From DATJFH01 sp035495815 (GTDB lineage Bacteria; Acidobacteriota; Terriglobia; Bryobacterales; Bryobacteraceae): 64,000 nt of DNA. Shown here in pieces: positions 41,803-51,600 of the stretch (positions are counted from its first letter, which is position 1; each line of letters begins with the position of its first letter). The notes beneath the pieces are model-generated. The model did no database searches, had not been told where the DNA came from, and was given only the letters and a program-made list of their open reading frames with translations. Location of the stretch: positions 6,855 through 70,854 of the forward strand of contig DATJFH010000092.1 of the NCBI GenBank assembly GCA_035495815.1, given 5' to 3'. The position numbers were made by a program, and so were the translations under genes.

Positions 41803-42444
41803 ATGCCGAGCAAGTTGGTTCTGACAGCCTTTATTCTGGCAACCCATGCCCTTCCAGCCGCCACCATCCAGTTCGGCAGCGATCTGGTGAATGAGATCAA
41901 CGATCGAACGGGCGGCAACGTATTCATCGGACCACTGCCGTCCTGGGCCACGCCTCCGCCGGGCGCGGGCTGGATATCGTATGCCAATACTGGCGGCGGG
42001 CCGGACACGGTTTTCGCTCCGCACGGAAATCCCTGGACGATGTTCACGGAAAATTTCTTTGTTCCGTATTCCGGCCTTTCCGGCGCCGTTCGCATCTGGG
42101 CGGACGATCAGGTCTGGGCGGCGCTGGACGGAACGAAGGTGCTGAGCCCGACCAATCTGGCGCAGGCCGGATCTTGCGCGGGGTCATCCGCCAACTGTCC
42201 GGCGGGTGAATTCGTGGACGTTTTCCTGAACGGGCTAAGCCAGGGGAATCATACGCTGGCGATTTCGCTGCATCATGCGGGCAGAAGCGAATTCGGGCTT
42301 CTCTACAACGGCTCAATCGAATCGGCCGGCGCCGCTCCGATTCTGGCCGAAGCGCCGGAGCCGGCAACGCTGCTGTTGTTGGGAGGTGGATTGATCCTGG
42401 TAGGTAGTCTGGCCGGCCGGCGGAAGCGCCGCTCCGGCTCGTGA
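41803..42444 (+). CDS. PEP-CTERM sorting domain protein
   Basis: 213 residues. A signal peptide (MPSKLVLTAFILATHALPAA) and the C-terminal tail APEPATLLLLGGG, then a hydrophobic helix and RRKRR, are a complete PEP-CTERM signal (PEP at 185-187). The protein should be processed by exosortase and placed in the exopolysaccharide matrix. The core is a beta-rich domain of about 150 residues with one Cys pair (GSCAGSSANCPAG) and no known catalytic motif. No exosortase gene is in the window. The gene is divergent from the DUF1501 gene at 40206. Confidence 0.85.
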   Translation: MPSKLVLTAFILATHALPAATIQFGSDLVNEINDRTGGNVFIGPLPSWATPPPGAGWISYANTGGGPDTVFAPHGNPWTMFTENFFVPYSGLSGAVRIWADDQVWAALDGTKVLSPTNLAQAGSCAGSSANCPAGEFVDVFLNGLSQGNHTLAISLHHAGRSEFGLLYNGSIESAGAAPILAEAPEPATLLLLGGGLILVGSLAGRRKRRSGS

Positions 42445-42451
42445 CCGGCCG

Positions 42452-42799
42452 TCAGACCGTCATCTTGAATCCGATCGCGGCTTCCACTTCCTCGATCGGA
42501 ATCATCTCGATGGCGTCCCACGGGCAGCCGTCCAGGAAGGCGCCGTCGGGACCTTTGCTCACGCACTTCTTGCAGCCGATACAGAGCGTCGGATCGACTT
42601 CGATGTGCCCGAAGGGGGGATGCTCTTCGTCCGGGACCCAGTACATGCAGTCGGCCACCGGGCAGTAAGGCACGCAGGCGGGCGACCCGGCGCAGCCGGT
42701 GCAGCACTCGGTGATCACCGCAAGCTCCTTGGGCTTCTTTTTGCGCGGCGTTGTAATGCCTTCCGACTTGGGCTCGCTCTTGATCACCGTGGCGGTCAT
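42452..42799 (-). CDS. Two-cluster 4Fe-4S ferredoxin with unusual Cys spacing
   Basis: 115 residues, soluble. A lysine-rich N-terminal tail of about 25 residues precedes two ferredoxin repeats. The first has C-x2-C-x5-C-x3-CP in CTGCAGSPACVPYCP; the second C-x2-C-x2-C-x12-CP (CIGCKKC, then CPWDAI). Standard clostridial ferredoxins have x2 and x3 where these loops are longer. It should carry two 4Fe-4S clusters and shuttle electrons; its partner is unknown. It lies 7 bp from the heptosyltransferase-like gene, so it may be the last gene of that minus-strand operon. Confidence 0.88.
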   Translation of the reverse strand: MTATVIKSEPKSEGITTPRKKKPKELAVITECCTGCAGSPACVPYCPVADCMYWVPDEEHPPFGHIEVDPTLCIGCKKCVSKGPDGAFLDGCPWDAIEMIPIEEVEAAIGFKMTV

Positions 42800-42806
42800 G
42801 CTCGAA

Positions 42807-44024
42807 TTATGCCATATTGGGCGGCAGATTCGCCAAACGGCCGACGGCTTCGAGCGTCCGCGCCAGGGTGGCGTCCGGATCGGGGTCGTCCACGCGCACC
42901 ACTTCGATCGGCGCCGGGCCCGTGGGACGCCACCGCGCCAGCATGCGCCCGGATGCGAAGCCGGCGAACACCGTCACCATTGGAACTCCGCAGGCCGCGG
43001 CGACGTGCTGCCCAGCCGAATCGTATCCGATGTACATACGGGCTTGGGCAATCCGTGCGGCAAACGGCGCGAAGGCGCCATTCCAGCACTCCACCCGGTC
43101 CGCCGGCAGCCCGGCGATGGCGTCGTTGACCCGGGCCTCTTCTTCTCCACCCGCGCCTTTGTCGATCAGGATGCGCGCGCCCCGGTCGACCAGCGCCCGT
43201 AACAGCCCGCGTTCGAATCCACCCCCGATGCGCTTGGCAGGATTCCCGCCTACCCCCAGGCTGACGCAAACCGCGGGAACGGCAGCCACAGGCGCCGGCG
43301 CGATGTAGGCGCGGCCGCGCTGCCCGAAGGTTTCCCCCGTCCAGCGTTGCGTCAAGGCTCCCAGCGGCTCATCCCCGTCGCCGCCATAGCCGCGGCTCTC
43401 GAAGAAGTAATAGTCCTCTTCCTCGCACACCGGCGCCAGACCGAGCTGCGTCAGGCGCGAATCGGGGTCGACGACGATGCTCCCCGGTTCGGCCACCGCG
43501 CGCCGCAACCGGCGCCACGCTTCGAGCCTGTCCCGAATCGGGCCGCCTCTCGGATAGGGCGCTGCCAAATGGCCGATCCGTGAGTCGGCTTCGAACAGCT
43601 CCCAGGCCTTCCGGCTGCCGGCCAGGAGGATCTGCGACTCCGGGAAGCGCTGTTTGACAGCGTCCAGAACAACGCTGGTGATGGCCACGTCCGCCCCTAG
43701 CGTCACCCGCGATAACACGTATATTTTTCGGGGCTCGGCGCCCGTGAATTTCCGCGGCCGGCGGATCCGCCGGTAGCGCGCCAGCAGCTCCCCGGCGGTC
43801 AGCTCGGGTTCGAGCGCCGCCAGGGCTTCGGAGAACAGCTCCGCGTAAGCGTCGCACAGCGCCGGCTCGAAGCGGTCCGCCAGCCCTTCGGCCACCACGC
43901 CGAACAACGCGCCGCCGCATTTCTCTTCGAGCAGAAGTTCCAATAGTCCGCCCGGCCGCGGCTCGCCGCGCAGGCAGCAGCCGAGGAGCGTGCGCGCTGC
44001 TTCCTCACACCAGATATTTGCCAA
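42807..44024 (-). CDS. Glycosyltransferase family 9-like (heptosyltransferase-like) protein
   Basis: 405 residues. The start is probably a TTG at 44022-44024, overlapping mtnP by 20 bp. After a helical N-terminus of about 95 residues, a two-lobed GT-B pattern follows: KIYVLSRVTLGADVAITSVVLDAV begins the first Rossmann lobe. VCVSLGVGGNPAKRI begins the second, and MYIGYDSAGQHVAAACGVPMV is the donor-binding segment of GT9 enzymes. The acceptor is unknown; LPS core is one option. The helical N-terminus is not typical of heptosyltransferases. Confidence 0.65.
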   Translation of the reverse strand: MANIWCEEAARTLLGCCLRGEPRPGGLLELLLEEKCGGALFGVVAEGLADRFEPALCDAYAELFSEALAALEPELTAGELLARYRRIRRPRKFTGAEPRKIYVLSRVTLGADVAITSVVLDAVKQRFPESQILLAGSRKAWELFEADSRIGHLAAPYPRGGPIRDRLEAWRRLRRAVAEPGSIVVDPDSRLTQLGLAPVCEEEDYYFFESRGYGGDGDEPLGALTQRWTGETFGQRGRAYIAPAPVAAVPAVCVSLGVGGNPAKRIGGGFERGLLRALVDRGARILIDKGAGGEEEARVNDAIAGLPADRVECWNGAFAPFAARIAQARMYIGYDSAGQHVAAACGVPMVTVFAGFASGRMLARWRPTGPAPIEVVRVDDPDPDATLARTLEAVGRLANLPPNMA

Positions 44025-44865
44025 TCAGCAGGTCCAGCTTCTTTCGAGTGGATTCGGGAATGGCCTTGCGGTCCGTAATCAGCGCGTGAGCCAGCGCCGA
44101 CCCGCACTTGCAGGTCCGCTCCCCGGGCATGCGGGCCACCGCCTCAGCCACCACTCTGGCGGCGTTTTCGGCGTTCTTCGTCAGGTTGCCGATGATATCG
44201 TTCACCGTCACCGCGTCGTGCTCCGGATGCCAGCAGTCGTAATCGGTCACCATGGCGATGGTGACGTAACAGATCTCCGCCTCGCGGGCCAGCTTGGCCT
44301 CCTGCAGGTTCGTCATCCCGATCACGTCCATGCCCCAGCTGCGATAGATGTTCGATTCCGCCTTGGTCGAGAACGCCGGACCCTCCATGCACAGGTACGT
44401 CCCGCCTTTCACTACCGGCACGCCGGCCTCGTTGCAGCTCTCACGAGCCACTTCCGCCACCTGCGGGCACACCGGGTCGGCGAAGCTGATGTGGGCCACC
44501 AGCCCGTCGCCGAAGAAGGTCGAGTTCCGTCCGCGCGTGCGGTCGAAGAACTGGTCGGGAATCACGAAATCGAGCGGGTGGTGCTCCTCCTTGAGCGATC
44601 CCACCGCGCTCAGCGAGACGATGCGCTCCACGCCCAGCGTCTTCATCCCCCAGATATTCGCCCGGAAGTTCAGCTCCGATGGCGAGATGCGGTGACCGCG
44701 CCCGTGCCGGGACAGAAACGCGACCTCCCTGCCGGCGAGCGAGCCCACCACGAACTTCTCCGACGGGCTTCCCCATGGCGTGTCGATGGCAATCTCCTGG
44801 TGCGCCTCGAAACCGGGCATGGCGTACAGGCCGCTGCCCCCGATAATTCCAATCGTCGCTTTCAA
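44005..44865 (-). CDS. mtnP: S-methyl-5'-thioadenosine phosphorylase
   Basis: 286 residues, normal length. The phosphate-binding GIIGGSGLYAMPGF start, RHGRGHRISPSELNFRANIW, MEGPAFSTKAESNIYRSW and the purine-site TDYDCWHPEHDAV with two Asp that favour 6-aminopurines all match MTAP. It splits methylthioadenosine into adenine and methylthioribose-1-phosphate, the first step of methionine salvage, in the cytoplasm. The ATG overlaps the stop of the MeaB-epimerase gene by 4 bp. Confidence 0.94.
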   Translation of the reverse strand: MKATIGIIGGSGLYAMPGFEAHQEIAIDTPWGSPSEKFVVGSLAGREVAFLSRHGRGHRISPSELNFRANIWGMKTLGVERIVSLSAVGSLKEEHHPLDFVIPDQFFDRTRGRNSTFFGDGLVAHISFADPVCPQVAEVARESCNEAGVPVVKGGTYLCMEGPAFSTKAESNIYRSWGMDVIGMTNLQEAKLAREAEICYVTIAMVTDYDCWHPEHDAVTVNDIIGNLTKNAENAARVVAEAVARMPGERTCKCGSALAHALITDRKAIPESTRKKLDLLIGKYLV

Positions 44866-46034
44866 TGCCCTGCCTCCGAATCCTGAATCAACTCCAGCAA
44901 CACCCCGCCGGTCGAAGAGGGGTGCACGAACACGTACTCATGTCCTCCGGCTCCCCTCCGCGGCTCGTTCAAAATGCGCGCGCCTCCGGACCGGAGCCGT
45001 TCCACAGCAGCCGCCAGATCCGGCACCCGCAGCGCCACGTGATGCAGACCCTCGCCGCGCTTCTCGAGAAACCGCCCGATCACCGAATCCGGCCCGTCCG
45101 GCTCGAGCAGCTCCAGGCGCGGACCGCCCGCGGGCAGCATGGCCACTTTCACTCTCTCCTGCGCCACCACTTCGCGCAGCGCTACCCGCATTCCGAGCTG
45201 CCGCTCGTAAAACTGCAGGGCCTCGTCGATGGACTTCACCGCAATGCCCAGGTGATCGATGCGCAAGGAGCCTGACGCCGCCGGCGGCTTTCTGGCCAGC
45301 CCGCGCGCCCGCCCGATGGCGGCCATCAAATCATCGATGCCCGTCCCCGTGGTTGCCACCGTTCGGACGATGGGCGGAATCCAGCCGTCGGGGCGATGGC
45401 CCAGGCTTTGCAAACCGCGAATCTCGTTCTCCACCTGGGCGGCTCCGGCGTGGTCCGACTTGTTGATCACGAAAATATCGGCGATCTCCATAATCCCGGC
45501 TTTGAACGCCTGGACGTCATCGCCCATGCCCGGCACGAGCACCACCAGCGTGATGGCGGCCAGTTGCGCCACGGCGACTTCCGCCTGGCCCACGCCGACG
45601 GTTTCGACGATCACGACGTCACGCCCGGCCGCGCCGAACAGCCGTACCAGTCCGGCGGTCGTATCGGCGAGTCCTCCCAGGGACCCGCGCGTGGCCGTGG
45701 AGCGGATGAAGATGCCCGGATCGTCGTGATGGGACTGCATGCGGATGCGGTCGCCCAGCAGGGCGCCGCCGGTCATCGCGCTCGAGGGATCCACCGCAAT
45801 GATCGCCACCGTCTTATTTTGGGAACGGAATGCGGCTGCCAGCCGGTCGACCAGCGTGCTCTTGCCCGCGCCGGGGGGGCCGGTAACTCCCAGAACCAGC
45901 GGCTGCGCTCCCCCGCGCGCTTCGAGCTCGGACAGCAGCGCGGCCGCCGCCGGGTCGTGATTCTCGATCGCCGTGGCTGCGCGGGCCAGTGCCCGCGTGT
46001 CCCCGCCAGCGATCTTTTCCGCCCAGTTCGGCAT
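44862..46034 (-). CDS. Fusion of MeaB GTPase and methylmalonyl-CoA epimerase
   Basis: 390 residues. Residues 1-250 are a MeaB/ArgK-type P-loop GTPase: GPPGAGKST at 52-60, the switch region with AVDPSSAMTGGALLGDRIRM, VIVETVGVGQ, and NKSD at 191-194. Residues 257-390 are a VOC-type methylmalonyl-CoA epimerase: DHLGIAVKSI (metal His at 261), GEGLHHVALRV (metal His at 331 or 332), and LLELIQ (metal Glu). MeaB normally ends in a dimerisation arm of about 70 residues that is missing; the epimerase sits in its place. MeaB protects methylmalonyl-CoA mutase; the epimerase makes its (R)-substrate. A mutase gene is not in this window. Confidence 0.88.
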   Translation of the reverse strand: MPNWAEKIAGGDTRALARAATAIENHDPAAAALLSELEARGGAQPLVLGVTGPPGAGKSTLVDRLAAAFRSQNKTVAIIAVDPSSAMTGGALLGDRIRMQSHHDDPGIFIRSTATRGSLGGLADTTAGLVRLFGAAGRDVVIVETVGVGQAEVAVAQLAAITLVVLVPGMGDDVQAFKAGIMEIADIFVINKSDHAGAAQVENEIRGLQSLGHRPDGWIPPIVRTVATTGTGIDDLMAAIGRARGLARKPPAASGSLRIDHLGIAVKSIDEALQFYERQLGMRVALREVVAQERVKVAMLPAGGPRLELLEPDGPDSVIGRFLEKRGEGLHHVALRVPDLAAAVERLRSGGARILNEPRRGAGGHEYVFVHPSSTGGVLLELIQDSEAGH

Positions 46035-46119
46035 CCGGAATTTGTTTCAGCCGCGGCCCGGCAGGCGGAAACGCCCGCCGCGCCTGTCTCCCCGCATCAC
46101 AGATCGGCGCACGGCAATT

Positions 46120-47262
46120 TCAATCCTTCAACAACTGCCGCGCGATCACCAGCCGCTGAATCTCGCTGGTGCCCTCCCCGATCGTGCACAGCTTCACGTC
46201 GCGGTAGAACTTCTCCACGGGATAATCCTTGATGAAACCATACCCCCCGTGAATCTGCACGGCTTCGTTGCAAATCCGCACGGCCGCTTCGGACGCGAAC
46301 AGCTTGGCCATGGCGGATTCCTTCGTCACCCGCTCGCCGCGGTCAAGCCGGGTAGCCGCACGGTAGTTGAGCAGGCGCGCCGCGTCCAGCTCGGTCGCCA
46401 TATCCACCAGCTTGTTCTGAATCGCCTGGAACTCGGAGATCGGACGCCCGAACTGCTTCCGCACCTTGGAGTACCTCAGCGCCGCGTCGTAGGCGCCCTG
46501 CGCCATCCCGATGGCCAGCGCCGCGATCGAAATGCGGCCGCCGTCCAGAATCCGGAGGCTGTCGACAAACCCTTCGCCGCGCTTCCCGAGCAGCTGCGAA
46601 GCCCCCAGCCGGCAATGATCGAAGATCACTTCACCGGTGGCGCTGGCGCGCAGACCCAGCTTGTTCTCCTTCTTGCCGGCAGAAAATCCCGGTGTCTCCT
46701 TCTCGATGATGAATGCCGAGATGCCATGCTGCGCGGCGCTGCGGTCGGTCACCGCCATGCCTACGCAAATGTCCGCATAGTGTGCATTGGTGGTGAACGT
46801 CTTGGCGCCGTTCAGGACCCAGTGATCGTCTTCGAGCGTGGCCGTGGTGCGCGTCCCCGCCGCGTCGGAGCCCGCTTCCGTCTCGGTCAGCGACCAGCAG
46901 CCGATCCACTCCCCCGACGCCAGCTTCGGCAGATAACGCCGGCGCTGCTCATCGCTGCCCATCTTGAAGATGTGGTTCGAGCAAAGCGAGGTGTGGGCCG
47001 CCACGATGATCCCCACCGACCCGTCCACCCGCGAAAGCTCTTCGATGATGATCGAGTATTCGACGTACCCGAGCCCCGCGCCGCCCAGCTCCTCGGGAAA
47101 AATCGACCCCATGTAGCCGAGCGAGCCCAGCGTCCGCACCGTTTCCAGGGGAAAAATCTGGCCTTCGTCCCACTCCATCACGTGCGGGCGAATCTCCGCC
47201 TCGGCGAATTCGCGCACTGCTCCCCGGAGCTGCTTCTGTTCCGCTGTGTATTCGAAATCCAC
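46120..47262 (-). CDS. Acyl-CoA dehydrogenase
   Basis: 380 residues, normal length. The FAD-binding WSLTETEAGSDAAGTRTTA and TTNAHYADICVGMAVT segments, the RKQFGRPISEFQAIQ motif, and the catalytic Glu in TIGEGTSEIQRLVIAR near residue 365 are intact. It oxidises an acyl-CoA to the enoyl-CoA and passes electrons to electron-transfer flavoprotein. The short- or branched-chain subclass is likely from overall length, but not certain. It lies 85 bp from the MeaB-epimerase gene, on the same strand, fitting a propionate or branched-chain amino acid pathway. Confidence 0.93.
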   Translation of the reverse strand: MDFEYTAEQKQLRGAVREFAEAEIRPHVMEWDEGQIFPLETVRTLGSLGYMGSIFPEELGGAGLGYVEYSIIIEELSRVDGSVGIIVAAHTSLCSNHIFKMGSDEQRRRYLPKLASGEWIGCWSLTETEAGSDAAGTRTTATLEDDHWVLNGAKTFTTNAHYADICVGMAVTDRSAAQHGISAFIIEKETPGFSAGKKENKLGLRASATGEVIFDHCRLGASQLLGKRGEGFVDSLRILDGGRISIAALAIGMAQGAYDAALRYSKVRKQFGRPISEFQAIQNKLVDMATELDAARLLNYRAATRLDRGERVTKESAMAKLFASEAAVRICNEAVQIHGGYGFIKDYPVEKFYRDVKLCTIGEGTSEIQRLVIARQLLKD

Positions 47263-47277
47263 TGGCGATCAGGCCGT

Positions 47278-48477
47278 TCAGACGATCTCTTCAGCCCCGG
47301 CGTCCCAACGCATGGCCCGGCCCTGGCGATAGCTTTCTACCGCCATGCGGCAGGCGATCGAAACCCGGAAGCCCAGGTCGAACGGGCAGTTCGTCTCTTT
47401 TCCGGACCGTATGCAGTCGAGGAAATTCCGCATGTGCGCCTGCGGTTGCGTCTTGGTCGCGCCCACCATCTCGGTCCCGTCCGGCCGGTTCACCTTTTGC
47501 GGCGTGTAACGGATCTGCTGCCCCCTGGAGATCGTTCCGTCCGTGCCCAGCACGTCTTCGGTGGCGCCAAGCTGGCTGTTGCCGAAACCCGAGTCCCAGG
47601 TGAAGAGAATCTCTTCCGGCTGCTCCATGGCTACGTTCATCGTGTCCGGAACTTCACGCCCGTCTTTCCACAGGTAAACGCCGCCCACCATGTTCACGCT
47701 GCCGGGGATCTGCAGCTTCATCACCTTGTACCAGAAGGCCACCTGGTGGCACATGTTCTCGTAGACATTGCCGCCCGAATAGTCGAAGAAGAACCGCCAG
47801 TTCACATAGCGGTTGGGGTCGAACTCGTGCTGGGGCGCTTCGCCCAGGAACGACTTCCACAGGATGTTCTCGCCCGTCATGTCCGGATACACCGGCCGCG
47901 ACCACTGCGGCTTGCCGTGCGGCGTATTGCGGTACATGTGAGAGTGGATGGCGGTGACCTTTCCCAGGTTTCCGCTGGCCAGAAAGCTGGCGGCGTCGGC
48001 CACCTGCCCCGACGAGCAGGCCTGGTGTCCGATCTGCACGGTGCGCCGGCCGGCCTTCTTGAAAGCCGCCCGCATCCGCTTGGCATGCTCGACACTGAAC
48101 GCCATGGTCTTTTCCTGGTAGACGTGCTTGCCGGCGTCGAGGGCGGCCGTGAAGTGCTCGCAATGCAAATGCTGGGGGGTGGCGATCAGGACGGCGTCGA
48201 TGGTCTTGTCGTCGAGCAGATGCCGGTGATCAAGGTACGTCTTGGCGTTTGGCGCAACCTTTTTCGCGTCTTCCAGCCGCTTGGTATAGATATCGGCGAA
48301 GGCGGCGAACTCGGTATTCGGACAGGCGATGGCTTCGCGTACGATATGCATGCCACGGTCGCCGGCCCCGATGATTCCGAGCCGGATCCGGTCGTTCGCG
48401 CCCAGAACATTGGACACGGCCAACGTTCCAGCCAATCCGGAAGCGACTTTGCCGATAAAATTGCGACGTGACTGCAT
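47278..48477 (-). CDS. Exported Gfo/Idh/MocA-family oxidoreductase
   Basis: 399 residues. The leader (MQSRRNFIGKVASGLAGTLA) is a Tat signal, fitting export of a folded, cofactor-loaded protein. The Rossmann domain has GIIGAGDRGMHIV for NAD(P) and EKTMAFSVEHA, a variant of the EKP catalytic loop. The C-terminal beta-sheet domain (about 140-360) contains FDYSGGNVYENMCHQ. Acidobacteriota and Planctomycetes carry many such exported oxidoreductases that act on sugars or inositols. The substrate is unknown. It lies 15 bp upstream of the acyl-CoA dehydrogenase gene. Confidence 0.9.
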   Translation of the reverse strand: MQSRRNFIGKVASGLAGTLAVSNVLGANDRIRLGIIGAGDRGMHIVREAIACPNTEFAAFADIYTKRLEDAKKVAPNAKTYLDHRHLLDDKTIDAVLIATPQHLHCEHFTAALDAGKHVYQEKTMAFSVEHAKRMRAAFKKAGRRTVQIGHQACSSGQVADAASFLASGNLGKVTAIHSHMYRNTPHGKPQWSRPVYPDMTGENILWKSFLGEAPQHEFDPNRYVNWRFFFDYSGGNVYENMCHQVAFWYKVMKLQIPGSVNMVGGVYLWKDGREVPDTMNVAMEQPEEILFTWDSGFGNSQLGATEDVLGTDGTISRGQQIRYTPQKVNRPDGTEMVGATKTQPQAHMRNFLDCIRSGKETNCPFDLGFRVSIACRMAVESYRQGRAMRWDAGAEEIV

Positions 48478-48619
48478 GAATCCTACTCCTCTTATTGGGG
48501 CGTGAAGCTACTTGTATAGTAGCATCCCTCGAAATCCGGCCCGCGGCCGTTCTGGCGGTCATCCTGCTGAAATCGCAGGTCCGACGCAGCGGCGCCAACG
48601 ATAAGCGTCTTCGCGACGC

Positions 48620-51600
48620 CTACCAGATAAACCGCAATCCCAGCTGCAGCCGGCGGGCGTTGGTCCCGTCCGGAAAGCCCTGGGACGCGTTGCCGACGCC
48701 GAACCCGGACGCCGGATTCAGCACCGCGCCCGAAGCGACGTAGGCCCGGTTCGAAACCGCTGTGTAATAGCGGTGGTTCAACAGATTGAACGCGTCAAAG
48801 GTGAACATCGCCTTGTACCGCTCCTTGACCATAACGGCCTTGGTGAGCCGGACGTCGAACCGCCAGATCTTGCCGACGTTCACGCTGCCGATCGGCAGGA
48901 ACGCCGCCCGGCCGCCCAGTCCGCCGCTGGTGTATCCGTTCAGAGTGCTGGTGAACGCCGCGGTGAACGGCGCGGCCACCGGCGCCGACGAGATCTGAAC
49001 CGTGGGCGTCACCGCGGGCGACGAAGAGAAGGTGCCGAGCACGGCCAGCTGCCAGTCGTTCGCCAGATACCGCGCCGCCGTATTTCCGCTGCGAAGGATG
49101 GTCGGAGCCCAGATGGCGCTCATGCCCACGCGATGCCGGACGTCCAGCGCCGAGCTTCCTTTTTCCTGCCGGTAGTCGCCGGGCGCATAGCTTTGCGGTC
49201 CGCCGCTGGCGAAGATATTGGGCGTGCCCGCGCCGCCCTGGCCCGTATCGATGGTGTGAGACCAGGTGTAGGACACCGAGCTCGAGAAGGATCGCGACAT
49301 CCGCTTGTTCAACTGCAGCACCATGCCGTTGTACCAGCTGTTCAATCCGGCGTCGATGATGTTCACTCGCGCGTACCGTGGGTCCACGCGGTTCTGCCGG
49401 ACATAGACCGGAGTGGAATACGTGCCGACCTGGTTGCCCGCGTTATCGTTGATGCGGTAGTTGACCACCGGACCGGGGGCGCCGATATTGATGTCCTGCA
49501 CCGAGGTCAGATGCAGGCCCCGGCTCCAGATGTAGGATGCGGTGACCGAGATATCTTTCGCCAGCTCCCGTTCGACGGCGATGTCACCCTGCTCGGTATA
49601 GGGAGAGCGGAAATCCTGCGAGGCGATGTTCAGGTTCACCGACCCCGCCGGCGGATTGAACCCGGCCGTGTTCGGCAGGACGTTCGGGAACACCGGCCCC
49701 GCCGCCTTGTCGCTGGCCGTGCCCGAATTGAGCGTAATCGATTTCTGGTACAACCCGTTGCCGAGGATCAAAGTGTTGATCAACCCGCCCGGATAACGTC
49801 CGTGGAAGATGCCATAGCCCGCCCGAATGACCGTCTTGCCGTGCTCGTCGAGGGAGTAAGCCAGTCCGAGACGCGGAGCGAACTGCTTGCCGTAGCTAGG
49901 AATTCTTCCGGTCGCCGGATAATCCGGATTGGTGATGGTCGGTTGCGGCAGGTCGGAGTAGTCGTACCGGAAGCCGAGATTCAACGTCAACCGGGGCGTG
50001 ACCTTGTACTGATCCTGAACGTAGAAGCTGTAGTCTTTGATATAGAGATCCACGATCGGATTGCCGAGCGCCTGGGTGAACGTCAGCCAGTCCTTCGAGC
50101 CGGTGGTGTTTCCGGTGAGGTTCATGGCGAGCGCGGTGAAGCTCGGGAAAGTATAGGTCCCGGTGCGGTTGAACAGAAGATTGGTGTAATCCTGCGTACG
50201 GACGAACTCGAAGCCGAGCTTGAGCGTGTGCTTGCCCTTTGTCCAGGTGAGGCTGTCGGCAAGCTGGTAACGGTTCTCGAGCGGATTCAGACGCGGGTAA
50301 TCCGTCGCCGTGCCGAGATTCGACTGTCCGGTGATACTGATTCCGAGGAAGCCGATGCCCGGGATTCCCAGCGCGTCGTTGGGGTAGTCGAACTGCTTGT
50401 CGTTGTACCAGCCAAAGCGGAACTCGTTGACCATGCTGTTGGTTGGAATGGCCGTCCAGGCAGCGCGGCCGTACTTGGCGCGAACCGAGGAGTTGGCGTT
50501 GTTGCCGACGCCGTTTCCGTTGTTCAGCACGGCCTGCGTCTGCAATCCGTTGGGGGACACCCAGCGCAGCAGGTTGAGGCTGGCGCTGAACGAATGACGC
50601 TCCGTCGGCCGGAAATCGATCTTGCTGAAGCCCAGGTCCTGGGTGGCGGTGCGGGGAACCGTCTGGAACTGGCGATCGAGAAAACTCCGCGCGGCCGCGC
50701 ACTGGGCGGCGGTGGCCGCCGCGGGTCCGACCGTGCATGTGCCGATGAACGCGCCGCTGGCATTGAAAAGCGGATTCCCGGACGCGGTGATCGACGCGAT
50801 GAGCGGAAAATCGCGCCGCATCCCTTCATAATTGAAAAAATAAAACAGCTTGTCCTTGATGACCTTACCGCCGGCGCTGGCGCCGAACTGGTTGCGCTTC
50901 TCCTGCGGATTGATGGCAGCGAACGTGTCTTTGGCGTTGAATTCCTGATTTCGGAAGAACCAGTAGCCAGTGCCGTGGAATTCATTGCCTCCGCTGCGGG
51001 TGACCGTATTCACCACTCCACCGGTGGCGTGTCCGAACTCGGCCGAATAGTTGTTCGACACCACCTGAAACTCCTGCACCGCATCCTGGGAGATCTGGGA
51101 GCCGATACGGGTACGGCCCGCGTTCTCGTTGTAATACTGATTGGTGGTGTCATTCCCGTCCGTCAGAAAGGAATTGCCGCCCGCGATACCGCGGAAAGAG
51201 ACCAGGCCGAAGGTTCCATCGGGCACCACCGCGGGAGCCAGCAGAACGAACGAATCCACCCGCCGTCCGTTGATCGGCAGTTCCAGGATCTGCTGCGAGC
51301 CGATGACCTGCGAAACGTCCGTCTTGGTGTTGTCGACAATGGGAGCCGCCGCCTGCACGTCCACCTGGACACTGGCTCCGGCGACGGCGAGCGCGATCTC
51401 CAGGCCGATATTCTGCCCCACCAGCACCTGGATATCTTTCAACTCGTACTGCGAGAAACCCTGCTTGTCGGCAGTGACCCTGTAACCCGGAGCGGGGACC
51501 AGCGAGGGCGCGGTAAACACACCGGCATCGGTCGTGGTGAGTGTTCGCCGGATGCCTTTCGATTCGTTAGCCACCACCACCTGGGCTCCCGGAACCGCGG

